From: Hexactinellida sp. DTS-2022
Lineage: Eukaryota > Porifera > Hexactinellida
DNA length: 64,000 nt
Assembly (NCBI GenBank): GCA_028753945.1
Contig: JAPNXP010000009.1
Span: forward strand, 744,001-808,000
Direction of reading: 5' to 3'
Both the position numbers and the translations under genes were made by a program. Below the pieces are notes generated by a model that worked only from the letters and a program-made list of their open reading frames with translations, was not told the origin of the DNA and ran no database searches. Positions 31,058-46,000 of the stretch are shown here, one piece after another. How positions within the stretch are numbered: the first letter of the stretch is position 1; every line of letters starts with the position of its first letter.

Positions 31058-34000
31058 ATGAGTCAGTACCGGCGTTACCCCCGGACCCCTCGGAGTCGGA
31101 GTTCCGCCAACTCGTTCCCCGTCCCCGCAGTTATGACGCAGCAGCGCGGCTACTACTCTGACGTCATAAACCCCGACTCGGAGAGACGGCTGCCGGCTGT
31201 GGACAAGAAGCAGATGGCTCGAGCCAAGAAGGGAGACAGTCTCCTCAAGCAGGCGGGCTCCCTCCAGCACACGCCAAACCCGCTCTCTTTCAGCGTCCCT
31301 CCCCCGGACGAGTTCAACAAGCTGCTAGACCGACAGAAGTACGGGCCCTCTACGGCCCTGCTCGGTAAGTCGGACTACGCGAATAGGGCGTGGGAGCCCA
31401 AAGTGCAGGTGAGTATACTCTCTCTCTCTCATAACAGTTATAACTATACATTGTGTGACAGGTACCGTATCACGTGCTGAGTGGGCAGACCCCGCGTAAG
31501 GTCGAGATGGAGCGGCGCCGACGCGAGTACTCCAGACACCGAATAGCAGAGCTGATAGAGGAGCAGGGAGAGGAGCCTCGGAGGCTGGTTCCCAACGCCA
31601 CTGCCTCCTCAAAGCCCCGCCCGGGCTCTTGGAACTTCCCCATCTTCCTCCCGCTCGAGTGCTTCGACAACGAATCGTTCGACCCCCGCACCCCCCAGGA
31701 GTGGATGGAACTTGGCCTGGAGGAGACAGGAAGTGGGGAACTGGTCCGAAAACCAATCCCCGGTGTAGCTCTGCTCCCAGATCTGAACCCCCGTCCCGCG
31801 CCCTCCCGCCCCCTAACCGCGACACAGGAGGACAGCGACTTCATGTCCAGACCCGGCAGCTCCCGGTTAGTAATACTATCCGCGTAGCTAGTTATAAATC
31901 AATGCTCGACTCGCCACTCTCAAGACAAAAATCCATAATATTACAGTTCATTTTTCAAAAAGTTCAATCAATAATTTGATGATTTAACTGTTTAGAATCA
32001 TTAACGTTCATGTCTATAATTAGATCTCTCCGGTCCGGAGCCCGCACCCCGCTGGAGCCGCTCCTCTCCCAGTCCTCCTCGCGCCACAGCCTGATGTCCC
32101 CCCTGCCGGTGCTGGAGTTCCCAAAGCCGGCAGAGGAGGAGGGACCCCCCCGCTACGAGTGGACGGAGGTCGGAGTGCTGGACTACTGTCCGGACACCAA
32201 GCGGTACTTGGTGAAGCGAGCAGTTGTACCGGACTCCCTTGTGTTAGAGAACGGAGAGGGCAAATGTAACGGGAGCTCTTCGGGCACTGTGAATGGAGGA
32301 GATTCCGATCCTAAGGACATCTCTATGAACGGAGACATTGTGTTCACAGAGGCAAACGGAATATGTGATGGGCTTACAGGTAAGTTTGCTATAGGTTTAT
32401 AGAATACTGTAGATTATCTGTTGTTATGTAGGAACATGTGAGATTAGAGAGTCTAGCACTATGAATCACGAAGACACTAAGAAAACCATATCTAGACGCA
32501 AGAAGAGAAACGCGAGAAGAGTAGTGACGTCAGTTGAGGATAAGGGGGACCACATAATGTACTGGATACCCAGAATCCACCTCCTCTTCTCGGCCGAAGA
32601 CCCTCAGGTGTTCTCGCAGAGGATTGTACAGGCCATTCAGGACAGACGGCTCACAGAGGCTCACTTGAGGTTAGAGAGCTCACATAATGAACAACTCCAA
32701 AATATTAACACTTTCTCTCCAAATTTTTTCCCATTACTTTAGAGACACCTTATGATAAATCATGAAAAGTTAACATTTTGGCTGGTCCCCAGGGTGTTCA
32801 CTTTCTGAGGGTTTACTGTACTATCTGACATGCTCTCCATTATAGGTATCATCTGTACATAGACTGCATGCCTTGTAAGGAGGCCGACTGCAGTCTGGAG
32901 GCCACCAGTCTGGACAGAATATCTGGCTGGGCACTGGACACCCCCGGGCTCAAGGACAAGGACCTGCTGCAGCTGTGTCTCAATAAGCTGAGGAGACAGG
33001 CCAAGCTAGATCACCGCAGAGCTATGAACAGAATCCTATTCGACGAGTAAGACCTGAATCTATAGGCTACACTCTGTTCTCTCTAATAGTCCACCAGTGG
33101 GCAAATGGCCCAATTTGGACTATTAGAGTACATGGACTTTTACAGATATAGAAATAGTTGATTTGGACAAGTAAATAAGTGGACTATTAGAGAGAACAGA
33201 CCATATGACTTTATGTAATATAACGGACCTCCTTAGAACCGTGTGTCTACACCCAAACACTTTCTCATACGTTTGCGTCCCAGTGAAGGAGGATACTCCG
33301 ACTCCAGATAGAGGGAGGCACTCGGATGTTCCGCCCTACCCCTTCAAGTCCCAGGCGCAGAAGTTCATGTTCCTCACCATGATGACGTCACCAGAAGCCG
33401 TGAAGGCTCTCGTGTGTGTTAAACACGAATGCAACAAGACACACGAAATGTTGTTGTTCAACACCTCTCCTACCAAGCCGCTAAAAGTGGAGGAATTCGA
33501 GCAATTACAGGTTTGAACTAAGACGATATTTGTTGCTGCAAGTTTGACAATACTCCGTAGGTCCAGCAGTGCGTACAGATACAAACCTACCTGACTCAGG
33601 ACTGGAGTCAGAAGATAGTCTCTAGTGTTCTCAGCTGTTTGCGGGGACACAACAAGGGAGCGTACAACCTAGAGGAGACTCAATGGGACGTATATCTCGT
33701 CTCTAAGATGAGAAAGCTTATGAATGTGATTAGATTCTCGATGCAGGATGCTATAAGGTGAGTGCTGCTGAGACGAATAATCCTTATGGCTTATGTTACA
33801 TTAAACTCGCTAGGTACCTGATAGAGCTTTCTCTGGACTCGTTCTGTGAGATGGTGCTGACCTCAGTGCTGAGTCTAGCGGATGTGGAGACAGAGTTCTC
33901 CTGGCCGAATGATATCTTCAATTCCCCGTTCGTCCCTCTCAAAGGCCCCATCTTCCTGATAGAGCTGGAGCTGCATGATGAGGGCCCCGCATACTCCAAC

Positions 34001-37000
34001 GAGCTGTCCGACTTCCAAAGAGTTCTCATTTGTTGCTTTGATAAGGGAATCGACGTGACCCAGGTGGATTTATAGTCGCATATTATTATTGATTTGAGTA
34101 ATTGAATAGTTATTAATTGTTAATTGAATTCCTTCAGGCAATCTCCCAACTTGAGAAGCGGATAATGGAGCGACTCTTCTGGAAGGGCAGTTCCCCTCTC
34201 CTGGAGTCCGTGGGCTGCAGGGAGCCGCTGGTGTGTCGGAGGAGGGACCGGATATCCGGAGCCATTACCCACAGCCTGGTCTCCCTCAGGGCGTACGCGG
34301 GCCGATACGAGGAGTACATGGACCTGCACAGACTGGATATCAACGAGTACATTTATGCGTTCATGGAAGAAGAGAAGACAGCTCAGCAAATCAAGACTGA
34401 GATCGAAAGACACCTCAAGGATAAGGAAGTTATCGATGTCAGCATTCCTACTAATATTATTATTGGTACGTCCTTTAAACTACAGTAGAACTTCGTTAGT
34501 ACGAACACCAGGGGACCGTCAAAACACGTTCGCCTTACCCGGAATTCGTATTAACTGGTGTCATTTGTATTGAAAAAGCTTTGAAGGGGACTGAAATATA
34601 CTTATTTAATTGTGGTATATTTTACAGGTCCGTTCTTTGTGAACACGGAGACAATCCGCGGAGAGCTGATGAAGAAGAAGAAGAATATTGTGAGGCGTCT
34701 CTTGACGGTGCTATGCGACACTCTGCGGAGTCAGTGCGAGAAAATATGTGAGGAGTTCAAAGAGGTTTCTCAGAAGATACACGCGCGGCCTAACTCCCCT
34801 GAAGAGCTGATGGAGCAGCGAGAGTACCTGTATTCCATTCCAGAGCTGCTACAAGTAAGTATTTGTTCTGTTAGTGTATTCTTGTTTAATTGTTTAATTA
34901 TTCTATTTGTTCGCAGGAGAGACAGACTGTGATTGAGCGATCTATCCTTGGTTTCAACTTGCTAGAAGAGTTCTACTTTACTCTCAGTAACGACGACTTC
35001 GACACGAGATGGGACGTTGTTGCGTGGCCCTCTCGCTTGGTGGAGGAAATGGAGCAGGCAGACGATACTCTCGACAAAGACGATGAGCACTTCAGAAAGA
35101 ACCTGTCATCCGACCAGAATAAACTGCAGGACAAACTGGATGAACTTGATTCTGAGATTAGCAACTTCTCTGCCTACCAGGATATTTCCAAGGCACAGGA
35201 CACGGCCGTCAGGGTACCTATCTCCTCTCTTGTTATCCATAGTCCGTGTTTAGTTAATACATTGCTATAACAGGTCCGTCGCATAGAACGGTCTCTCAAG
35301 GAGTGCCAGGAGAACTGCCAGCTGTTCCAGAGCAGAGAGAGACTCTTCAGCTTACAGGTGACTCAGTACGACAAGCTGGCGAGACTGTTCAGGGAGTTCG
35401 ACCCTTACAAGAACCTCTGGTCCTCCACTGCCGAGTGGCGCAACAATCAGGATATCTGGATGAACAACTCGCTGCTGGACATAAACCCCGAGGAGCTGGA
35501 ACAGAAAGTTATGGTTTATTTCAAAACTATACACAGATGCACCAAAACTTTCAAGGTAAGTTTACACAATTCTGTCTCAAACTAATTAATGTACTATTCT
35601 ACTATGCTTGTTAGGATGTAAAAGGTTGCTTGGAAGTGGCTGAAGAAATCAAGAAGGAGATTGAACAGTTCCGACCCTTCATCCCGCTCATACAGAGCTT
35701 GCGGAACCCGGGAATGCGAAACCGTCACTGGGAGCAGCTGTCGGAGCAGCTCAACATGGTGATTAAACCCAAAGCAAGTCTCACGTTCGCAAAGTGTCTA
35801 GAAATGGGCCTTCAGAAACACATTAACGAGATCACAAAGATAGCAGAGATCGCCTCGAAGGAGTTCTCTATAGAGCAGGCACTCGACAAGATGGAGCAGG
35901 AATGGGAGCCCCAGCTGTTGGAAATAAAACCATACAAAGAAACTGGTACGCCCGTTGTACGCTTAAATCCGTTTAGTATTTCTAACTCTACCCCTAGGCA
36001 CATATATAATGAGGCCGGGAGAAGACGCTGGACAGCTGTTAGACGACCACATTGTGATGACGCAGTCCATGTCCTTCTCGCCGTACAAGAAGCCCTTCGA
36101 GCTCCGCATAGCCAGCTGGGAGAACAAGCTGTGCATAACTCAGGACGTTATCGAGGATTGGCAGCTGTGCCAGAGACAGTGGCTGTACCTGGAGCCCATC
36201 TTCAGCTCCGAGGACATCAACCAGCAGCTGCCAGTCGAGAGCAAGCGCTACCAGACCATGGAGCGCATGTGGCGTAAGATTATGGATATTGCTAAGAAGA
36301 AGCCTAAAGTTATTAAGCTGTGTCCGGACATCAAGCTCCTGGAGAATCTGAGGGAGTGCAATAAGCTGCTGGACCAGGTTAGTTACACCGGAGTGCTTAT
36401 GGTATTCTCTCCACTAGCGTATCTATGCACTGTATCGGTTGTTAGGTGCAGAAAGGGTTGAGTGAGTACCTGGAGACAAAGAGGTGTGCCTTTCCGCGAT
36501 TCTACTTCCTGTCGGACGAGGAGCTGCTGCAGATCCTCTCCCAGACCAAGGATCCTACCGCGGTGCAGCCGCACCTGAGGAAGTGCTTCGAGAACGTGGC
36601 GAGACTCACCTTCGAGCAGGACCTGCGCATGTCCGAGATGTGGTCCGGGGACGGAGAGATGGTTCCCTTCTGCGAGTCGCTGTATCCCAGGGGGAGCGTG
36701 GAGCACTGGATGCTGGAGGTGGAGCGAGTGATGCGCAGCTCAGTGAGGGACAGCATCAAACGGGCGCTGGAGTCCTACGACTCCACTCCTCGTCCCGAGT
36801 GGGTGCTCAAATGGCCGGGACAGGTGAGCTGCCTATAGAAACTGTGCACTGGGTTAATCCTCTCACACAAGGAATCATCCAGGAGCCTGCGAGACGCTCC
36901 TTTTGGAGCATGATTTTGGGAAAAATTTGAATATAGGAGCGCGAAAATTTGGAATTCTCTCCAACATGCATCAGACTAGGATTAGGTGCGTATTTACAAA

Positions 37001-40000
37001 TGGCTGTATAATACAATGCTCTCGCAGGTGGTGATAGCCGGGTGTCAGACCTTCTGGACCAGCGAAGCGACGCAGGCGCTCGAGAAAGGAAGTCTCGACC
37101 CGTACCTCGTGCAGCTCCTGGGGCAGCTGGAACAGCTGGTGAAGATAGTGAGAGGGAAGCTCACTCGAATGCAGCGAACAATAATGTCGGCGCTCATCGT
37201 GATAGAGGTGCACGCGAGAGATGTAGTCGAGACGATGGTGGGAGAGGGAGTCAAGGATGTGAATGCGTTCGAATGGATCTCCCAGCTCCGCTATTACTGG
37301 GAGGACGACACCATTATGCGGGCTGTCAACGCCAGGTTTGAGTACGGCTACGAATATCTAGGCAACACAGGGCGGCTTGTCATTACCCCCCTCACAGACA
37401 GGTTTGTCACTGGTAACTGAGTTAGCAACACACATTAATGTCTGAGTCTGTAGATGCTATTTGACTCTGACTGGAGCGCTGCATCTCCGGTTTGGAGGTG
37501 CCCCGGCAGGGCCTGCTGGAACTGGCAAAACAGAAACAGTTAAAGATCTAGCTAAGGCTATGGCGATCCAGTGCGTTGTGTTCAACTGCTCAGATCAGCT
37601 GGACTTTATGGCAATGGGAAAGTTCTTCAAAGGGCTGGCTAGCGCGGGGGCCTGGGCTTGCTTCGACGAGTTCAACAGGATTGACATAGAAGTGCTCTCA
37701 GTTGTTGCTCAGCAGATAACCACCATTCAGAAGGCACAGATGGCAAGACTGGATAGGTTTTGGTTCGAAGGAATAGAGCTCTCCCTGAAGCGCTCATGTG
37801 CCGTGTTTGTTACAATGAACCCCGGCTACGCAGGGAGAACTGAGTTGCCGGATAATCTGAAAGCTCTCTTCCGGCCGGTGGCCATGATGGTGCCGGACTA
37901 CGCGCAGATCGCTCAGATATCTCTCTTCTCCTTCGGGTTCTCCGGCGCTAAGGTTCTCTCAAAGAAGATCGTGAGTACCTTCAAGCTGTCCTCAGAGCAG
38001 CTCAGCACACAGGCTAGTCTATAGACACACTACTTAATGGAAATATTCTTACATATTCTAATATAGGATCACTATGACTTCGGCATGAGAGCGGTTAAGA
38101 CCGTTATTTCTGCGGCCGGGAATCTAAAGCGGGAGTACCCGGATATGGACGAGGAGCTGATTCTCCTCAGAGCCATTCAGGAGGCGAATGTGCCTAAGTT
38201 CCTGCGAGACGACTTGAAGCTGTTCAATGGAATCGTGTCAGATCTCTTCCCTCACGTCAGGGACGAGGCGGTGGACTACGGGAATCTGGAGGCGCAGATC
38301 CGGAGCTGCTCCCTCAAACAGGGTCTGCAAGATGTGGACGATTTCGTAGTTAAATGCATTCAGCTGTACGAGACCACAGTTGTGAGACACGGGCTTATGC
38401 TCGTGGGTCCGACTTGCTCTGCTAAGACCAAGTGCTACGAGGTTCTCAGGGCAGCGCTCACTAACCTCAAGGGACAAATGTCATCCAGTGGACAGCCGTA
38501 CGAAGTTAGTAGAGTATCCTATCTCCTGAATGTGTATAACACTGTTTCTTATTTAGGAAGTCTTCACGTTTGTACTTAACCCTAAGTCCATTACGATGGG
38601 CCAGCTCTATGGAGAGTTTGATGCCCTGACACACGAGTGGACGGACGGACTTCTGAGTACCCTTGTGAGACAGGGCGTAGCTGCTGACACTCCTGACAAG
38701 AAGTGGTTCGTGTTTGACGGCCCAGTCGACACGCTATGGATTGAGAGCATGAACACTGTGCTTGATGACAACAAGAAGCTCTGTCTGACTAGCGGCGAGA
38801 TTATAAAACTTACGGAGGAGATGACGCTCATGTTCGAGGTGATGGACCTGGCTGTTGCCAGTCCCGCCACTGTCAGTAGATGCGGGATGGTGTACTTAGA
38901 GCCGAGTCTCATAGGTTAGTTAGTCACAGATAATTACTGTAGTAGACAGTTTTATAAATATTCATGCTATTAGGCCTGTCTCCTTTCGTGAAATCTTGGG
39001 TCCAAAAGAACAGCAAAGACAAATCGCTGAAACATCTCCATCCATTCTTGCCAGCTCTGTCTCAGCTGTTGGATAAATTCGTACAACGCAGTGTTGACTT
39101 TATTCGTGAGAAAGTTAAAGAGATTGTCCCCACTCCCGATGCTAACTTAGTGTTCAGTCTTTTGAAAATGATCGAGTGCTTTTTCAGCCCATTTATAATT
39201 GTGGAAGGTTTGTATATTGTTATGATGTGTTGGAATGCAGTTTATAATTAATATTGCTATTTAGGAGGAGTAATAATACCAGAAAAAGTAGCAATGGTTG
39301 CAGACCTGGTCGAGTCTTGGTTTATTTTCTCCCTCATCTGGACAATGGGAGCCACTTGTGGGAAAGACGGACGCGCCATATTCGACGGGTATGTGAGGCG
39401 CGTGATGAGAGAGGAGGGCTTCCAGCTGTTGTTCCCAGAAGAGGGGCTAGTGTACGACTACAGACTGGATGACGCGGGGGCTAGCGTGATGGAGAAGAAG
39501 GAAAGCGAAGAAGAGATCACCACGGAGGCAAAAGGACCGATCCGTTGGGTCACGTGGATGCACGACTTACCGCCAACAAAGGTACGGTCAGCCATAGGCT
39601 ATGGGTCAGCTGAGTAGACAAGTTATTATCACATGTTTTATTAATATTGTTTTCTAGATCGATCCGTACATGAAATATTCTGACATAATAGTCCCTACAC
39701 AAGATACAATTCGTTCCAATTTTTTGATTGAGTTACTGCTGACAAACAAGAAAACGGTGATGTGTGTGGGTCCCACCGGGACAGGCAAAACTCTGTGTGC
39801 AGTCGATAAGCTCCTCAGAACAATGCCGAAGGAGTATCTCTCCCACATTATTAACTTCTCTGCTCAGACTAGTGCAAACCAAACGCAAGATATAATTGAC
39901 AACAAGCTAGACAAGAGGAGGAAGGGAATCTTCGGTCCGCCCCTAGGTAATTGCATTCTTCCTTAAAACACATATTTAAAGCTTATACATTAGAACTCGG

Positions 40001-43000
40001 TTACAACGTACCCCATCGGGAATGGAATAAGTACGTATTATCCGAGTGTACGTACTATTAACTGAGGTTACTCTACATAGAAATACATACTGTTTTATAA
40101 ATTTGGTGAAACAATTAGTACGTACTAACCCGGGTACGTTATAACCGAGTTGTCTGTATATAATCTTAATTCTCTTTAGGAAAAAGATATGTTTTCTTTA
40201 TCGATGATTTGAACATGCCGGCTCTAGAGAAGTTTGGCGCTCAGCCCCCCATAGAGCTGATCCGACAGTGGATGGACCACAAGGGGTGGTACGACCGGAG
40301 AGCGGTGGGCTCGTTCAGGAACCTTGTGGATGTTAACTTCTTGTGCGCCATAGGTCCCGCTGGGGGCGGGAGGAACCCAACCACGCCGAGACTTCTCAGA
40401 CATTTCAATTTCATTTCTTTCCCTGAGCTGGAAGAAAGCTCTAAAGGAACAATCTTCTGCTCCATTCTGGGAGCCTGGCTTGGCACTTGCACCAAACTGC
40501 ACATGGACAAAGGAGAACTTACAAATAAGCTGGTCAAAGCTACAATCTCTGTTTATTCAACAATTACGTCAGAGCTCTTGCCAACTCCAGCCAAGAGTCA
40601 CTACACCTTCAACCTGCGAGACCTGAGCAAGGTATTCCAAGGTGTTCTGATGATGCAGTCGCACCGAATGACGTCACTCCCGTCCCTGCTAAGACTCTGG
40701 TACCACGAGTGTTGCCGTGTCTTCCAGGACAGATTAGTCAATGCGGAAGACAGGACTTGGTTCAGTGACCGAATGAAGGGATGCTTCACCGAATTTGGAG
40801 TCGCTAGCGAGGAGGTTTTGACGAACGTCAGACTATTCTACGGAGACTTTATGGTGCCTAACCAGGACGACAAGCAGTACATAGAGATTGAGGACCACGA
40901 TAAGCTGTCTAACATCCTCGACGAATACCTGGACGATTACAACCAGATCAACACACCCAAGATGGACCTGGTTCTGTTCAGTGACGCCATGCAGCACGTG
41001 TGTCGCATTTCTCGAATCTTGCGGCAGCCGCTGGGGAACGCGCTCCTCCTGGGAGTGGGCGGCTCCGGGAGACAGTCCCTGACGAGACTAGCCTCGCATA
41101 TGGGGGAGTACGACTGCTTCCAGATCGAGCTGAGCAAGAACTACGGACTCACCGAGTGGAGAGAGGATGTGAAGAGTGTTCTTCTCAAGGCGGGCTTGGA
41201 GAACAAGGCCTCTGTCTTTCTATTCTCCGACACGCAGATAAAGAGCGAGAGCTTTCTGGAGGATATCAACAACGTGCTCAACTCGGGAGATGTGCCCAAC
41301 ATTTATGCCCCAGAAGAACAGGATAGAATATTTGACGTCATGAAGCCTGTTGTTCAGGACGCGGGCCAGCAGGCTACCAAAGCTAATCTCTTCACTGCCT
41401 ACACGAAGCGAGTGCGAGCTAACATTCATATGGTGATATGCATGAGCCCGATAGGGGAAGTGTTCAGGTCCCGACTGAGGAAGTTCCCAAGTCTCGTCAA
41501 TTGCTGTACCATTGACTGGTTCTCTGAGTGGCCTGACGAGGCTCTCAAGTCTGTGGCTCAAACCTTTCTCCAGGATCAGCCTGAGTTCTCCAGCCTGGAC
41601 TCCACCGATGGGTTAGTCCAGGTGTGCGTGGACATACACCAGTCCGTGGTGGAGAAGTCCGGACACTACATGCAGCAGCTGAACAGACAGAACCACGTCA
41701 CGCCCACCAGCTACCTGGAGCTGCTGGGGCTCTTCCAAACTCTAATTTCCTCGAAGAAGAACGAGCTGGCTAGCGGCCGGATCCGTACCAAAACCGGTCT
41801 CGACAAGCTGCTCTCCACCGCAGAGATCGTATCCGGACTCCAGGAGGAGCTAGCTGAAATGAAACCGCAGCTCGAAAAAGCGCAGATAGAGACTGACGAG
41901 ACTCTGGAGCAGATCGAGAAGGACTCGGTCGTGGCTAATGACACCAAAGCGATCGTAGAGAAAGAGGAGGCGAGCGCCTCGCTTAAAGCCGCTGAATGCG
42001 AGGCGATTAGGAACGACGCTCAGAGGGACCTAGACGAAGCGCTGCCCGCTCTGGAAGCAGCCGTGGCCAGCCTTAAGTCGCTAAATAGGAACGATATTGT
42101 AGAGATTAGGGCATTCACGAACCCTCCTGGTGGAGTTAAACTGGTAATGGAGACTGTCTGCATTCTACAGGGAGTCAGACCAAAGAAAGTAGCCGGAGAA
42201 AAAATTGGTTCTAAGGTACGGAGTATTATATTCGGAATTTCCATAAATCTATCTATACAGCCCTTTTACGACAAACAAACAACAAACAAACAATCAACAA
42301 GAGAGTTTGAATAATATACGTAGATCACGCCACAAGCATTGTAGTTATAATATTTATTCTTAGATTGATGACTATTGGGATGGAAGTAGAAGTTTATTAG
42401 TAAATCCGGACAAATTCCTTCAATCTCTTTTCGAATTCGACAAAGACAACATAGCCGAGTCTATAATCCAGAAGATTAACCCTTATGTTGAGAACCCAGA
42501 CTTCACTCCTGCTAACATCGAGAAAGTCAGTCACGCCTGCACTTCCATCTGTCTGTGGGTACGAGCAATGCACAAGTACCATCACGTCGCGAAATCTGTC
42601 GCCCCCAAGCGAGCTAGGCTAGAAAAGGCCGCCGCTGAACTTGAGGTAACCAAGCAAGAATTGGCCAAAGCGATGGATAAACTGAAAGAGGTAATACAAT
42701 GTTTAGATTTTCCATATAAAATAGTGAGAATAGCTACTAAGCACGATACTGTATAGGTCCAAGACGGTATTGTGATACTGCAAGCTAAATACGAGGAGTC
42801 CGTAACCAAGAAACAGGACCTGGCAGAGAAGGTGGACCTGTGCACGCAGCGACTGGAGCGGGCGCACAAACTGATTGGAGGACTGGCGGACGAGAAGGAC
42901 AGGTGGGGAGAGACCGTTGTGCGGTTCGATAAGCTGATTGAGAATGTGATCGGAGATGTGCTGATAGCTTCCGGAGCCGTGGCTTATTTGGGAAGTTTCA

Positions 43001-46000
43001 CAGGAAACTTCAGAGATTCCCTTGTACAAGTAAGTACGAGATTTGTATATTCTGCTAATAGGAGTTTATTTGTTTTAAATTCTCTGTAGACTTGGAAAAT
43101 GAAACTTACAGAACAGAACATACCTTGCTCCTCGACCGCTAATCTGATAAACACCCTCAGCGACCCTGTCCGCATCCGACAGTGGCAGCTGTGCGGCCTC
43201 CCCAGAGACAGTCTCTCGGTTGAGAATGGAGTCATTGTGCAGTACACCCGGCGATGGCCTCTCTTCATAGACCCTCAGGGCCAGGCCAACCGGTGGATCA
43301 AAGCTCTGGAGAAAGACAAGTCTCTGGATGTCGTCAAGTTGACGGACAGAGACTTCTTGAGGAGTTTGGAGAACGCAGTTAGATTCGGGAAGCCCTGTCT
43401 CCTGGAGAACGTTGGGGAGGACCTGGACCCAGCTTTGGACCCCATTCTAACCCGACAGACCTTCAAGCAGGCAGGCAGTATGGTTATAAAACTAGGTTAG
43501 TTAGCAGCATGCAGCATACAAATTAGTATACTAATATACTTGTATTATTGTTAGGCGACAATGTGATTCCGTATCACGACGACTTCAAGTTCTACATCAC
43601 CACCAAACTCCCCAACCCCCGCTACACCCCAGAGCTGGCCACTAAGGTGACAGTCCTTAACTTCACGCTTAGCCCTCGGGGCCTGGAGGACCAGCTCCTG
43701 GGGTTCGTAGTGGCAGAGGAGAGACCCGATCTCGAGGACGCGAAGAACGTCCTCATCATCTCGAACGCGAGGATGAAACAGGAACTGAAAGAGATCGAGG
43801 ATAAGATTCTGTTCAAACTCAGCAATTCGAAAGGAAACCCTGTGGACGACATTGAGATGATAGACGTGCTGCAGGCCAGCAAAACGAAGTCTCAAGAAAT
43901 CCAGAGCAAGGTACCATCAGATCTTGTATCCACGTGAACTTACATTATATCCTGTGTTGTTTCTAGGTGGCTATCGCTGAGCAGAATGAACAAGCCATCG
44001 ATGCCACTCGCAGTCTCTACATCCCGGTGTCAGTGCGCACTCGCATTCTATTCTTCTGCGTTAACGACCTCGCTAACATAGACCCCATGTACCAGTACTC
44101 ACTGGAGTGGTTCCTGACCATATTCCTGTCCAGCATCGCTGGCGCTGAGAAGAGTGACGATCTCCCCGAGAGGATCGCTAATATCAATGAATACTTCACC
44201 TTCAGTCTATACTCCAATGTCTGCAGGTACAATACTATTCACATGAGTGTGCTTTGGTATAATAGTTAGCAATAGAGCATCCTTATATGTAGACAGTCTA
44301 TAAAAGCCCATACAAATAAGCCAAAAATTTGTAGACCGTCTATAAATTCTGTAGACCAAAAGCCCTACCATCTATGGGTAATACTAATGTGTATGTAAGA
44401 AAACCTGGTCTAGAAATAGACGGTCTACATATAAGTTATTTCATACGCAATAATGTCTCCCTCTCAGATCTCTGTTTGAAAAGCACAAGCTGCTCTTCTC
44501 CTTCTTGCTCTCCGCTCGAATGCTCATGAACGAGGATAGGATAGACTTGAATGAGTGGAAGTTCCTCATTTCAGGAGGGGCTGTTATTACCAAGGAATTA
44601 CCAAATCCAGCTCCTGACTGGATTAACGAGCGGTCTTGGAAAGAAATACTAAGTATACAGGTATAGATATAGTAGATTTAATGTTGTACTGTATACGCAT
44701 TCTCTCTATTGCTGTATGTAGAGCATAGAGAGGTTTGCAAGTTTCGCAGATGACTTCGTAGAACTGACCGCAGAGTTCAAGATAATATTCGACAGCAGCG
44801 AGCCTCACAAGGAGAAGCTCCCGGGGCGCTGGTCCGAGATAAACCTATTCCAGAAGCTGCTGGTGCTGCGCTGCATCAGACCCGACAAAGTCACTAATGC
44901 AATGCAGGACTTCGTGACTGAAGAGATTGGACAGCGGTTTATTGGTAAGCTAGGTCATAATATTATTATTGCAGCAAACTTTATCAAATATATTTGTGTT
45001 GTATAGAGCCACAGACCTCTGACCTCGGAGTTGCATTCAAAGACTCGAGTCCCGTCTCCCCTCTCATATTCGTGCTGTCTCAGGGAACTGACCCAGCCGC
45101 AGACCTGTACAAGTTCACGGAAGAAATGAAGTTTACAAAAAAGCTGTCCGCGATTTCTCTCGGACAGGGACAGGGCCCAATTGCCGAGAAGATGATGAAG
45201 GAAGGGATGGAGCGAGGGAAGTGGGTGTTCTTCCAGAACTGCCATTTAGCTCCCAGCTGGATGCCGTCCCTCGAGAGACTCATCGAGCAAATCGAGAGTG
45301 ATAAGGTCTCCCGAGCTCACATATCCTAAAGTTAAATGTTATCCCATGCATGTTTAGGTGCATAAGGACTTCAGATTGTGGCTGACTAGCATGCCAAGCG
45401 AAAAGTTTCCAGTCCCAATCTTACAGAACGGTTGTAAAATGACAATAGAGCCGCCTCGAGGGATTAAGGCGAATCTCCTCAAATCGTACACCGGCATGAG
45501 TGATGAGTTCCTGTGTCTCTGCACCAAGAAGAGCGAGTTCAGATTCCTATTGTTCTCTCTCTGTTTGTTCCACGGAGTTACGCTGGAGAGGAGAAAGTTC
45601 GGAGCTCTAGGCTTCAACATTCCCTACGAATTCACTGACGGAGATTTGAAGATATGTATCAGTCAGCTGCAAATGTTCCTGGACGAATATTCAGATGTTC
45701 CCTTCAAAGTCCTGAGGTAGTATAGCGACCAGATACCTGTACAAAGCTTGGTAGCAGCTTACCAGTTCCCTTTACTCCTAGCTATACTGCTGGACACATT
45801 AACTACGGAGGGAGGGTTACAGACGACTGGGACAGGCGCTGCTTGATGAACATCCTAGTGGACTTCTATCACGAGAAGGTGCTCACAGATGAACACAAGT
45901 TCGACCAGTCCGGAATCTACCATCAGATGGACCCGGAGGTTAAACTGGCCTCCTACATCAAGTACATGAAGGATCTGCCGATCAACGACACACCCGAGAT

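Noticed and set aside
33205..33283. CCCAG acceptor at 33283 for DNAH1 exon 6
   Set aside because: Using it breaks the frame from exon 5. The acceptor at 33235-33236 restores it and gives the expected peptide.
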